From: a virus
Reading direction: 5' to 3' (one strand)
DNA: 23,396 nucleotides
IMG/VR virus record: IMGVR_UViG_3300037584_003347
Location: 1-23,396 of that record
Of the stretch, positions 1-7,491 are shown piece after piece (within the stretch, counting starts at the first letter, position 1; every line of letters starts with the position of its first letter). The notes below the pieces were generated by a model. It was not told the DNA's origin, searched no databases, and saw only the letters and a program-made list of their open reading frames with translations. The position numbers and the translations under genes were made by a program.

Positions 1-117
1 ACCTCGTTCTTTCTCTATTTCTGTTATTAATAAATTGTTTAAGTTTTCGTAATTGTTCCAGCGTTTATAAAACAATCTTGTGTCTTGTATAGGTATTTTA
101 CTTATTACTTCGCTCAT
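1..117 (-). CDS. Partial gene of unknown function, cut by the left window edge
   Basis: An open frame starts with ATG at 117 and runs to base 1 without a stop, giving 39 residues that begin MSEVISKIPIQDT and end in a charged stretch (EIEKERG). A GGAGA ribosome binding site lies about four bases before the ATG, which is good support for a real start. The gene overlaps the 3' end of the zinc-protein gene by 20 bases, the same overlap size seen at other junctions in this operon. The visible part is rich in Asn, aromatic and charged residues and has no signal peptide or recognisable motif. I do not recognise it. It is the last gene visible in the leftward replication operon. Confidence 0.6.
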   Translation of the reverse strand, partial: MSEVISKIPIQDTRLFYKRWNNYENLNNLLITEIEKERG

Positions 118-280
118 ATTTCTCCGTCGCGCATTTTGGACCACAAAAGAATATTAAGTTATACTTTTGATCCGGGTTAAATTTTTTGTCTAACCAGTAT
201 AGTAATCTACTAAACCAGTTACCACATTCACTGCATTTAAATTCTGGTCCTGGGCGCACGCTGCTTTTATCATACTCCAC
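98..280 (-). CDS. Small zinc-binding protein with an FCS/TRASH-like finger
   Basis: This is a roughly 60-residue protein with a CSEC pair near its N-terminus and an FCGPKC group near its C-terminus, about 26 residues apart. That spacing fits a treble-clef, FCS/TRASH-like zinc finger. Between them is an aromatic stretch (NWFSRLLYWL). I chose the GTG at 280 because a GAGGG ribosome binding site lies about five bases upstream and the overlap with the preceding PP-loop gene is then only 11 bases. ATG codons at 298 and 313 are alternatives that would add 6 or 11 residues. Such small zinc proteins usually bind nucleic acid or another protein. The tight overlap with the PP-loop gene suggests co-translation with it, but the function is unknown. 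Confidence 0.6.
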   Translation of the reverse strand: MEYDKSSVRPGPEFKCSECGNWFSRLLYWLDKKFNPDQKYNLIFFCGPKCATEKYERSNK

Positions 281-1406
281 AAAGTCCCTCGCATTCATCT
301 GCAAATTCTTCATCAAATGTTTCACCAAACAATGACGCTTGTTTTTTTGGTTCTAAGAAATTTATGTCTCCTAAAGGCTTAGCTGATTTATGTAAGTATA
401 ACTTTGCTTCTGAGTTTTTTAACCCATTTCTAATTAAATTGTCTACCTCTACAGCATCTGCAAAATCTTCTGGATAATTTTTTTGCATGTTTTTCCATTG
501 ATCATTGTGATGATAAGGACACCCAATACATGATGACTTACCCGGCATAGGATGTTTCTTTATGTCTTTATACCAATTAAGACAATCCATACGAGACATA
601 CCCATTTCTATTAATGGCCAACGTGATGTCAACCATGGCAATCTAGCGTTTTTCATACGCATAGCTTCATCTGTAGATATACCTATCCATTGTTCCACAA
701 TCATGTCTTTAGGCACTCTGTGTCTAGGTTTTACACCCAATAATTCTCTAATTTTCTTTTGTATAGGGATAACTTTATAATCATGTGTACACTGACGATA
801 AAGCATCCCCACACGTCCACCTTCACGTGCAGCAAACAACGGTGGGTTTGGCACACGTCCAGCAAACGACTTTTCCTCTTCTCTAGACCCTGGTATTGGG
901 TTCGCTGCTTTGATCAGATCTTCACGGATATTTCCTCTCTCTACAGTGATCAACGGACAAATCGTTATAGCTTTTCTTAAATATTCTACATGCTCATACA
1001 CAAATTTAGGCTCCCACCCAGTGTCAGCAAATATCATATAATCTGGTTTATGTTTTGTTAATCCTTCTTGTGCCATCAAAGCTAAACAAGACGATTGTAC
1101 GCCAGCTCCTAATGACAATATACGCATAGTAGGCTCACGTTGTTCACCTTTACCTTCTGTGCTATCATATTCTGCAGGCTTACCTGCTTTTGTTAAATTG
1201 GTAGTTTTAAAATATTTAGGCTCTACTGTAGCTGCAACTGCAGCCATATTATTAAGTCTTTTTTGATCAACTTTTGTAGACAATTGTTCAAGAACTTTTC
1301 TTCTTTCAAACTCCATTTGTTCTGGATTAATTGCAAAATTACTTTTGACATTACCAGCTCTGGCTTTGCCTTGGTCACGGTACCCGGGTTTTTTAGTCTC
1401 TGTCAT
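270..1406 (-). CDS. PAPS-reductase-like PP-loop protein (phage CysH-like family)
   Basis: This 378-residue protein has a PP-loop nucleotide-binding motif, SLGAGVQSS, at residues 98-106, followed by FADTGWEP at 126-133, the layout of the PAPS reductase/adenine nucleotide alpha hydrolase superfamily. Cysteines at 206 (QCTHDYK), 275, 293 and 296 (CIGC) could ligate an Fe-S cluster or zinc, and the protein ends in a CxxxC tail (C372, C376). Residues 241-247 (IGISTDE) are typical of the phage branch. The first 93 residues are a charged, low-complexity extension, and Met94 could be an alternative start. The chosen ATG at 1406 overlaps the glucosaminidase gene by 14 bases and has AGAGG just upstream. 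Members are often called phosphoadenosine phosphosulfate reductases. The true substrate in phages is uncertain, and a nucleic acid sulfuration or modification role is as plausible as sulfate assimilation. Confidence 0.8.
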   Translation of the reverse strand: MTETKKPGYRDQGKARAGNVKSNFAINPEQMEFERRKVLEQLSTKVDQKRLNNMAAVAATVEPKYFKTTNLTKAGKPAEYDSTEGKGEQREPTMRILSLGAGVQSSCLALMAQEGLTKHKPDYMIFADTGWEPKFVYEHVEYLRKAITICPLITVERGNIREDLIKAANPIPGSREEEKSFAGRVPNPPLFAAREGGRVGMLYRQCTHDYKVIPIQKKIRELLGVKPRHRVPKDMIVEQWIGISTDEAMRMKNARLPWLTSRWPLIEMGMSRMDCLNWYKDIKKHPMPGKSSCIGCPYHHNDQWKNMQKNYPEDFADAVEVDNLIRNGLKNSEAKLYLHKSAKPLGDINFLEPKKQASLFGETFDEEFADECEGLCGV

Positions 1407-1914
1407 AGGCCTCTAGTTCTCTAATTGTTCTGATGATTTTTTGCGTATAATATACATCTTCAGCATATATTGCAAGTGTCATAGCTAATTCTTCTAAGTC
1501 TATTTCATCGCTAAAATGCTGGGTTATTCGTTCGCTTCTAAACTTATAATAATGATGATTATGATTTAATAAATCAATATAATAAGAAATGGATTCGCAC
1601 TTTGTCTCAAAGATCCTAAGCCCCCACGTCGTGTTAGGATTATTAAGCGGCTTTAGTTGATTATCTGACGGGTCAAATGTGCGGATTCCAAGGAGGTTAT
1701 TTGCTTCTCGTGCAAACCTAGATTTACCCCAATTAGATTCATGCACTGCTTGTGCAATTATAAGATCTACTGGAACACGATCTGCTTCAACATGCATAGA
1801 ATTAAGGTGTAAAGCACATGCTCGCACTTGTTCTATGAATTCGTCATTATTTGTATAATCCATAATTGGATTAAAGCTTAAACAAACAAGAAGTGTTTTA
1901 CATATCCAACTCAT
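1393..1914 (-). CDS. Glucosaminidase (Bax/FlgJ-like) peptidoglycan hydrolase
   Basis: This 173-residue protein matches the mannosyl-glycoprotein endo-beta-N-acetylglucosaminidase family (Bax, FlgJ C-terminal domain). Residues 48-80 carry the family core: VPVDLIIAQAVHES with the likely catalytic Glu59, then NWGKSRFARE and NNLLGIR. A later YAEDVYY segment (150-156) matches the family's YATDPxY motif. The enzyme would cut glycan strands of the cell wall. The N-terminus (WICKTLLVCLSF) is mildly hydrophobic, too weak to call a signal peptide with confidence. The ATG at 1914 overlaps the stop of the endonuclease gene as ATGA, and an AAAGGAG ribosome binding site lies inside that gene's end, so translation is probably coupled. 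A wall hydrolase in the replication operon, separate from the lysozyme of the late operon, is notable. Confidence 0.82.
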   Translation of the reverse strand: MSWICKTLLVCLSFNPIMDYTNNDEFIEQVRACALHLNSMHVEADRVPVDLIIAQAVHESNWGKSRFAREANNLLGIRTFDPSDNQLKPLNNPNTTWGLRIFETKCESISYYIDLLNHNHHYYKFRSERITQHFSDEIDLEELAMTLAIYAEDVYYTQKIIRTIRELEAYDRD

Positions 1915-2324
1915 CCATATCTCCTTTTGTATTTTATTGCTCTTTTTAATTGTTCTATATTTTCATCGAACATACCATATGCAAGATTGTGACGTTGACA
2001 CAACATGTGTCTAGGTATAAATTTTTTTATATTGTGATTATGATCAATAACTAATTCTTTAAGATTACTCCTACCTTTCTTTCTTGAAGGTGCTTTTTCA
2101 TAGATCACATCTTTGCCACAAATAAAGCAAATTGGCTTTTGTTTTAACCACCAATCTGCCACATCTTTGCCATGCTCACATTTGATTTTTCTATATCTTA
2201 ATTTAATTCTACCTTCTTCTGTTGATCTAAGTTTGTTTTGATGATTTAACTTAGATCGTGACGCAGCAGCTTTTCCTTTCTTTGTATTAACATATCTTTC
2301 TTGCCTAGCTCTAGCATAGGTCAT
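1911..2324 (-). CDS. Endonuclease VII-like HNH resolvase
   Basis: This 137-residue protein resembles phage recombination endonuclease VII (T4 gp49 type), which resolves Holliday junctions and branched DNA before packaging. The N-terminal 60 residues are very basic. The zinc and catalytic region follows: C66 and C69 (CFIC), the nuclease motif LVIDHNH at 91-97, then MLCQRHNLAYGMFDE at 107-121. In the classical family the last pair of zinc ligands is CxxC. Here it reads C109-x2-H112, so one ligand appears to be His. The catalytic Asp-His and the following Asn113 are present. The start ATG overlaps the polymerase stop as ATGA, with GGGGTGA upstream. Position directly after the polymerase fits a role in DNA replication and repair. 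Confidence 0.85.
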   Translation of the reverse strand: MTYARARQERYVNTKKGKAAASRSKLNHQNKLRSTEEGRIKLRYRKIKCEHGKDVADWWLKQKPICFICGKDVIYEKAPSRKKGRSNLKELVIDHNHNIKKFIPRHMLCQRHNLAYGMFDENIEQLKRAIKYKRRYG

Positions 2325-4168
2325 TTATCACCCCAACTTTCTCCAAGATCTACGTCTACTTTTGAAGGTACTTGTAAATCTACACATGTTTCCATGACTT
2401 CTTTTATTTGATTAGCTTGTCTTTCGTCTTTAACAGAACAATCAAGCTCATCGTGAACTTGTATAAGAGGTATTACACCTAATTCATCATATACATTAAC
2501 CATTGCTTTCTTTGTTTGATCAGCAGCAGAACCCTGTATCAATCTATTTAAAGCTTTATATGTACCATATCTTTTAATGGCATCACCATATTCTACTTTA
2601 GCTTGATTCAAAGGTAATGGTTTGTGTACACCCCAGGACGTAGGTTCCCATAAATCAAATCTACACTTACGACCTAATAAAGTTCTAATTACGCCTTTAG
2701 AATTAGCACGATTCATAACAGCTTCAAGCATACCTTGCATAAAAGGAACTTTACCACGGAAGTCTTTTAACATCTCTTTAGCCTCTTGTGGCTCAAGATC
2801 TAACTCACGTGCAAGCTTATTATAACCCATGCCATACATAACACCCAGACCAATTGTTTTTGCTAATCTTCTATCCACTCCTGCCATGTCTGCTGTTTGT
2901 TGGTGAAAGTCTAAATCTTTCTTTTGATAAGCTTCTTTTACATCATGTGAACCTGGTTGGTCCACGAGGCACGCCCAATGTGTCAAGAGTCTTGGTTCTT
3001 GTTGCGAGTAGTCTGCTTTGAGCCAATACTCACCCATCTCAGGAATAAACAACTTTCTAACATCTTTTGCAAACTGGCCACGACTAGGCACTTGCTGTAA
3101 GTTAGGATGATTATAAGAAAAACGGCCAGACACAGTGCCACCAGTATCAGACCTAATTTGATTAATGTGTGCGTGTATTCTCCCATTCTCTGTATAATTC
3201 ATTAACCCTTGTAGAAACGTGCCTCTTAACTTATTTAATTCACGTGCCTGCATTATTAATCTTGGTAATTCATGAGGATGATCTGTCAAAAACATTTTTG
3301 TAAACGATGGTGAATCTGTTTTTTCTGTTCTTTCATAAGGTAAATTCATAGAATCAAACGCTTTTGCAATAGAAGCTGCGGCCCATATTTCTATGTCAAG
3401 TCCAGTTAAATCTTTAACTCTTTTCATTAACTTCTTTTCTTTGTTGTAGAATCTACTCTCCAATTTATCACATTTTTCAGCATCAAATCTAACACCACGT
3501 TGTGTCATTTTAAAAATAACATGAATTAATTTACATTCCACATCATACACTGTTGTAAGATTATCTTTTACAATTTCCCAAGATAGTTTTTCGTGTAACT
3601 TGTATGTAAGATCTGCATCAGCCTCAGCATACTCACCAACAAACATAGCCGGTAATTTATACATCTCTGATTTTGGATCTACACCAAATGCTTCTGCTGC
3701 TTCTCTTAGTTTTTGTTCGTTTTTAAACTCACCTAAATATTCATGCACTATACTATTAAGAGTATACGAATATCTATTCTCATCTATTAAAGCTGCTGCC
3801 ACCATTGTGTCATGCACTCTGCCTTTAACTTCTATATTCAACGCCCATAACCATCCTATATCATACTGCGCATTGTGAAATATTTTTTCTATTGATTCAT
3901 CTTCACAAATAGATTTTATATATTTTACAACTTTATCTTCATCCATGTTACCACCACCATCATGTGCAATGGGGTAGTAAGCTTTAAATGATGCAGTAGC
4001 CATAGCTATACCAATCACCTTACCTCTCTTAGTTGGCCACCCTGGGCCATGTTTAATTAATTCTGGATCACATGTTTCTAAATCAATCGCTACGCGTCCC
4101 TCTATACGAGGGAACTCCGTAGGAGCAACCCATTGTGATGTAACTGTCTTAAAAAGATCCTGTGTCAC
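2321..4168 (-). CDS. polA: Family A DNA polymerase with 3'-5' exonuclease domain
   Basis: This 615-residue, Klenow-like polymerase lacks the 5'-3' exonuclease domain of bacterial Pol I. The proofreading domain shows Exo I (D29-L-E31), Exo II (HNAQYD, 98-103) and Exo III (YAEADADLT, 180-188). The polymerase domain shows motif A (DYSQQEPR, 386-393, against the usual DYSQIELR), motif B (RRLAKTIGLGVMYG, 433-446) and motif C (VHDE, 571-574). In motif B the residue equivalent to E. coli Phe762 is Leu441, encoded by CTG at 2848-2846. Translation starts at a GTG with AGGAGAAATTA before it, overlapping the DUF6378-like gene by 20 bases. It is the replicative polymerase of the module, working with the primase, helicase and ssDNA-binding protein encoded upstream. 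No thioredoxin-binding loop of the T7 type is evident. Confidence 0.95.
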   Translation of the reverse strand: MTQDLFKTVTSQWVAPTEFPRIEGRVAIDLETCDPELIKHGPGWPTKRGKVIGIAMATASFKAYYPIAHDGGGNMDEDKVVKYIKSICEDESIEKIFHNAQYDIGWLWALNIEVKGRVHDTMVAAALIDENRYSYTLNSIVHEYLGEFKNEQKLREAAEAFGVDPKSEMYKLPAMFVGEYAEADADLTYKLHEKLSWEIVKDNLTTVYDVECKLIHVIFKMTQRGVRFDAEKCDKLESRFYNKEKKLMKRVKDLTGLDIEIWAAASIAKAFDSMNLPYERTEKTDSPSFTKMFLTDHPHELPRLIMQARELNKLRGTFLQGLMNYTENGRIHAHINQIRSDTGGTVSGRFSYNHPNLQQVPSRGQFAKDVRKLFIPEMGEYWLKADYSQQEPRLLTHWACLVDQPGSHDVKEAYQKKDLDFHQQTADMAGVDRRLAKTIGLGVMYGMGYNKLARELDLEPQEAKEMLKDFRGKVPFMQGMLEAVMNRANSKGVIRTLLGRKCRFDLWEPTSWGVHKPLPLNQAKVEYGDAIKRYGTYKALNRLIQGSAADQTKKAMVNVYDELGVIPLIQVHDELDCSVKDERQANQIKEVMETCVDLQVPSKVDVDLGESWGDK

Positions 4169-4481
4169 TAATTTCTCCTGCTATTGCTGCATAACCTGCC
4201 ATATCAACAAAGTTATCCATGTTAATTTTTTCACCTTGTGTATGTCTAGATATTTTTAACAATATCATCATGATGGCTACATCATCAGCTGTGATATTAG
4301 CCATTGGCCTTAATTTCTTATCAAGAAATATATTCCAAAACTCTGCTATCTCTGCATGATTATTAAATGCATCACCATGTGATTTGTTTCTATCATTAGA
4401 AACAAGGTCACTAGCCTTTGCTAGTATTTCTTCTTTTGTCATGCTAGTTTTTATTCTAGCAACTCCACTACTAAAACTCAT
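4149..4481 (-). CDS. DUF6378-like phage protein, possible nucleotide pyrophosphohydrolase relative
   Basis: I place the start at the ATG at 4481, giving 110 residues. It overlaps the helicase stop as ATGA and has GGGGGA upstream. A longer frame to 4565 exists, but its extra residues are a Cys/Arg-rich shadow of the helicase C-terminus. The protein carries the pattern of a widespread small phage family (DUF6378): ASDLVSNDRNKSHGDA near residue 20, IAEFWNIFLD, then a helix DVAIMMILLKISR and a C-terminal DNFVDMAGYAAIAGE. The helical build and the conserved acidic helix before GYAAIA recall MazG-like all-alpha pyrophosphohydrolases, which clean nucleotide pools, but this link is my inference. Its place between helicase and polymerase genes supports a role in DNA metabolism. 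Confidence 0.75.
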   Translation of the reverse strand: MSFSSGVARIKTSMTKEEILAKASDLVSNDRNKSHGDAFNNHAEIAEFWNIFLDKKLRPMANITADDVAIMMILLKISRHTQGEKINMDNFVDMAGYAAIAGEISDTGSF

Positions 4482-5989
4482 ATTATGAATCCCCCTTCTC
4501 TTTGTGGTTGTACTACATGTAGACTCTCTCTGGCACGTGTTGCTCCTACATAAAACACACGGCATTCGTCGTCCGAATCTTTTTCCATAGCTTCTTGTGA
4601 TTTTCTAGACAAGTCTGTAAGAAGCATTACATTATCTGCTTCACCACCTTTAGCTCCATGTATAGTGCTAATATTTATTTTCGGTGTTTTTGATATTGTC
4701 CCTCTTACTTCTATGGCTCTTAAATATTCTTTATCTCTGTTACCAACTTTATCAAACGCTACATCCCACGGTCTACCACCCATTAGTAATCCGTGATGCA
4801 TGACTAATTCTTCTAACTCGTATTGTTCTTTGTCAGCCATTTTAAGAGTCTTATGACCTCTTTCTATACCTATCTGACTTGACATGTATGAATATATGTC
4901 TTTTATATCTACAAGAGGTACAATTTCACCACTGTTTAATTTCTTCCAAGCTTCTACTGCATTTAAAAGTTTAGCTGATATAGGTAATTTATTGTTTCTT
5001 TTATACAACATACCTTGTAAACGTATGTCTCTTTCTATCTCGTCTAACATATAATTAGTTCTAGCCATAACTAACCAACTACCATCGTCACGTAAATTAA
5101 CACTTTCTGGATAAGTATGATATTGAACCGCACCTTCTCTGCTTGTTCCTTTCCATTGCTTATCTCTTCTAAACTTAACTCTACTGATTATTCTATTAGA
5201 TAAATTTTGAATAACAGAAGAACAGCGAAAAGACTGTTTTAGTGTTTCTACTTCACCTGGCAATTGAATAAAATGTTTAACATCAGCGCCTGCCCAGTTA
5301 TATATAGCTTGATCATCGTCTCCACTAATGTAAACCTTTCTTGCATTTTGTGTTATTTTATCTATCATTCGCCATTGTAATTTACATAAATCTTGTGCTT
5401 CATCTACAAACACTACTTCTAATTTTGGTATTGGACCAGAATCTAAATACAATTCAATCATGTCGGTAAAATCAAACACCTCTTTTTTCTTTTTAAATTC
5501 TTCTAATGATCTTTGTGCACGTAAGAGTGAATGCCAAGACATATCTTGTAAATTAGATTCATTGTAATGATGTTCTAAATCCATACATTTCATACGTGCT
5601 AAATTTATTTCATTAATTAAAATATTATCTGTTGTTACTACACCACCAGAATCTGCGCCATCAGCAACAGATCCTAAATCCATACCAAATGTTTGTGCAA
5701 ATTCTTTATAGTTATCACGCGACATTACCTCTGACTTTGTCAGCCCTAATTGATTGAAAGCAAATGAATGTAAAGTTCTAAAATATGGAAGGTGTTGCTC
5801 TTCTAAATTAAACTTCTTCATTGCCCGGTCACGAGCCTCGGTTGCCGCTTTCTTGGTAAATGCTAAAAAAGCTATGCGATCAGGTGGAGTACCTTTGGCT
5901 AATTCTTCTTCTACTAAGTTTAATAAGTTATGTGTTTTACCTGTGCCTGGAGGGCCAAGTATTATTTTAGTTTTAGAATGGTGCACCAT
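4478..5989 (-). CDS. UvrD/Rep-like superfamily 1 DNA helicase
   Basis: This 503-residue protein holds the full SF1A helicase motif set: Walker A GPPGTGKT near residue 12, motif Ia AFLAFTKKAATEA near 40, motif II VDEAQD near 195, motif III GDDDQAIYNWAGA near 223, motif IV SFR near 253, motif V STIHGAKGGEADNV near 441 and motif VI FYVGATRAR near 479. It would unwind duplex DNA 3'-5' using ATP. At 503 residues it is shorter than UvrD (about 720), so the 1B and 2B insertions must be reduced. AAGGAGG lies 3 bases before the ATG at 5989, and a GTG at 5986 with 6-base spacing is an equally good start. The gene overlaps the primase gene by 17 bases and has an ATGA junction with the next gene. With no DnaB-type helicase in view, it may be the replicative helicase. 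Confidence 0.93.
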   Translation of the reverse strand: MVHHSKTKIILGPPGTGKTHNLLNLVEEELAKGTPPDRIAFLAFTKKAATEARDRAMKKFNLEEQHLPYFRTLHSFAFNQLGLTKSEVMSRDNYKEFAQTFGMDLGSVADGADSGGVVTTDNILINEINLARMKCMDLEHHYNESNLQDMSWHSLLRAQRSLEEFKKKKEVFDFTDMIELYLDSGPIPKLEVVFVDEAQDLCKLQWRMIDKITQNARKVYISGDDDQAIYNWAGADVKHFIQLPGEVETLKQSFRCSSVIQNLSNRIISRVKFRRDKQWKGTSREGAVQYHTYPESVNLRDDGSWLVMARTNYMLDEIERDIRLQGMLYKRNNKLPISAKLLNAVEAWKKLNSGEIVPLVDIKDIYSYMSSQIGIERGHKTLKMADKEQYELEELVMHHGLLMGGRPWDVAFDKVGNRDKEYLRAIEVRGTISKTPKINISTIHGAKGGEADNVMLLTDLSRKSQEAMEKDSDDECRVFYVGATRARESLHVVQPQREGGFII

Positions 5990-7463
5990 CAACCTCCTTT
6001 ATATCGAATGCAGAATCTTGTTGTTGATATGCAGGCACACCCCACACTCTTACTGTTCTACCTTTTAAATTATATTTCTCACTCTTACCTTTTAGATGTC
6101 TTAACGCTTGTACAAGCTGACCTGTATTAAAATATGTAAACTTGTTGCGTGTAAGATAATCCTGTAGATCTTTTAACCTAAACCATGTGATACCATCTTC
6201 GGTCCATGGTTTACGTAATAATAACTCATCACGATTTAGAGCCTGGGCACGATCAGTACAAAACTCCTGGAGGTGAGCCTCAAACTGACCGGCCAATGAC
6301 CCATCATCAGAAACAGGAATAGTATTAAGATTGACCATAAGTCTCTCTATAATTTCCTGCCACACTGACTGTTTTACAAGAGCAGGCATATGATTCAAAC
6401 TATTCATACATTTCTTTTGAAATTTAGTTTGTATTTGCAGCTCTTCTGTTTGTAATTCCATTCTAGAGTCACCAACATCCAAAAACCATACTGGTGGATC
6501 TGTTTCTAATTTGGTAAGTGCACTAAACTCTAGTGATGATCCATTACCACCTATGCCGTGTTTTCTACCACTGCATACTTTAGCATTGCAGTAAGAATTT
6601 ATTGGTGGTTCTTTACATCTATAACTATATTCTTTCTTCTCTAATTGTTTTTGCACTGTCACAACTTCTGATGCTGACAATGGCGGCGTCATATAATCTT
6701 GGTTATATTTTTCTAATAATGTTTTCCAATTATCTGGATCAAACTTTCGTAAATACACACCTATGTTAAACAAACCATTATTACGTGTACCTTCTGGAAA
6801 TCCTTGACTACACAATTGTTGTAAACAAGGTGGACCATCCTTTATAACTTCATTAGATACTTGAATTGCAACTTTGTCTATTTCTTCTACAACGTATTTA
6901 TCGTATAAGGTGTAGAACTCTGGCAATGTAGCTGCGGTTCCATCATCTTTATAGGCGTATCTCGTTGTACTTTTGGAATTATAATATGGAAGATTTAGGA
7001 AATTACCTAGATCTCCTTTTTCTATTAGTATGGTTGATTGCTTGGGGAATACTTCTACAGCGGAATATCCGAGACCAGATGCAACCTCTCGTAATTTCTC
7101 TCGTACTAATCTGGCGGATACTGGGTTTTTAAGAAATAAAAATATATGCATGCCTCCACTTTTGGATCTGCATGGCACCAGTGGCAACTGTAAATTTCTA
7201 ATACTATTTATTATTTTTTTATAATCAATTGGATATGTATCAATATCAATACATCCCCATCGGACTGTGTTATCAGCCATAATAGGAATGATTCCTAAAG
7301 AAGGACCATTTCCATTAAGATGCTCTGTCCACAAATCATCTCTAACTTCTTGTTTTACAATGTAAGACTTACCTTCTTGCTTACCGTCAGCACGTTTCCC
7401 TTGGGATTGGTGCTGACCATAAGCCACGTCTAAGCCTTCAAATATAGATTTGAATCTTTCCAC
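5973..7463 (-). CDS. Archaeo-eukaryotic-type (TOTE-like) primase
   Basis: This 496-residue protein has an N-terminal AEP-superfamily primase core. It shows the metal-binding DxD in WGCIDIDTY (D73, D75), SKSGGMHIF at 100-108 carrying the conserved His106, and EVFPKQ followed by GNFLNLPYY (137-161). This layout matches the TOTE-type primase branch common in phages. A middle region, PPCLQQLC then GTRNNGLFNIGVYL (211-237), and a Cys cluster (C283, C292, C297, in YRCKEPPINSYC and VCSGRKHGIG) suggest a metal-binding C-terminal module as in PriCT-type primases. It would make primers for the family A polymerase. The C-terminus is acidic and ends DGAPF, like an SSB tail. Translation begins at a GTG preceded by GGAGGTTTA. 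The gene is 28 bases after the SSB candidate and overlaps the helicase gene. Confidence 0.88.
   Translation of the reverse strand: MERFKSIFEGLDVAYGQHQSQGKRADGKQEGKSYIVKQEVRDDLWTEHLNGNGPSLGIIPIMADNTVRWGCIDIDTYPIDYKKIINSIRNLQLPLVPCRSKSGGMHIFLFLKNPVSARLVREKLREVASGLGYSAVEVFPKQSTILIEKGDLGNFLNLPYYNSKSTTRYAYKDDGTAATLPEFYTLYDKYVVEEIDKVAIQVSNEVIKDGPPCLQQLCSQGFPEGTRNNGLFNIGVYLRKFDPDNWKTLLEKYNQDYMTPPLSASEVVTVQKQLEKKEYSYRCKEPPINSYCNAKVCSGRKHGIGGNGSSLEFSALTKLETDPPVWFLDVGDSRMELQTEELQIQTKFQKKCMNSLNHMPALVKQSVWQEIIERLMVNLNTIPVSDDGSLAGQFEAHLQEFCTDRAQALNRDELLLRKPWTEDGITWFRLKDLQDYLTRNKFTYFNTGQLVQALRHLKGKSEKYNLKGRTVRVWGVPAYQQQDSAFDIKEVDGAPF
5993..5998 (-). promoter_or_regulatory. Strong Shine-Dalgarno site of the SF1 helicase gene
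   Basis: On the minus strand the bases read AGGAGG, a near-perfect anti-16S match located within the 3' end of the primase gene. Spacing is 3 bases to the ATG at 5989 and 6 bases to the GTG at 5986. The start therefore cannot be fixed to one codon, but a start further upstream is unlikely. Confidence 0.6.
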
Positions 7464-7466
7464 TAA

Positions 7467-7472
7467 ACCTCC
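7467..7472 (-). promoter_or_regulatory. Shine-Dalgarno site fixing the GTG start of the primase
   Basis: The minus strand reads GGAGGT three bases before GTG at 7463. It lies in the 28-base gap between the SSB candidate and the primase, one of the few true gaps in this operon. No ATG in the gap offers an alternative start. Confidence 0.6.
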
Positions 7473-7491
7473 AGTATAGTAGAAGACTTAC

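Noticed and set aside
1393-1914. Lipoprotein signal in the glucosaminidase N-terminus (TLLVC)
   Set aside because: The residue before Cys is Val rather than Gly, Ala or Ser, and there is no proper positively charged start, so the lipobox is not convincing.
2983-3186. Hydrophobic 67-residue frame within the polymerase gene that looks like a membrane protein
   Set aside because: It lies wholly inside the polymerase motif A region in another frame on the same strand, with no ribosome binding site. The hydrophobicity is a by-product of AT-rich codons.
4482-4565. N-terminal extension of the DUF6378-like protein with six Cys/Arg-rich codons
   Set aside because: It overlaps the helicase motif VI region in another frame. 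The ATGA start at 4481 with GGGGGA before it fits the family length better.
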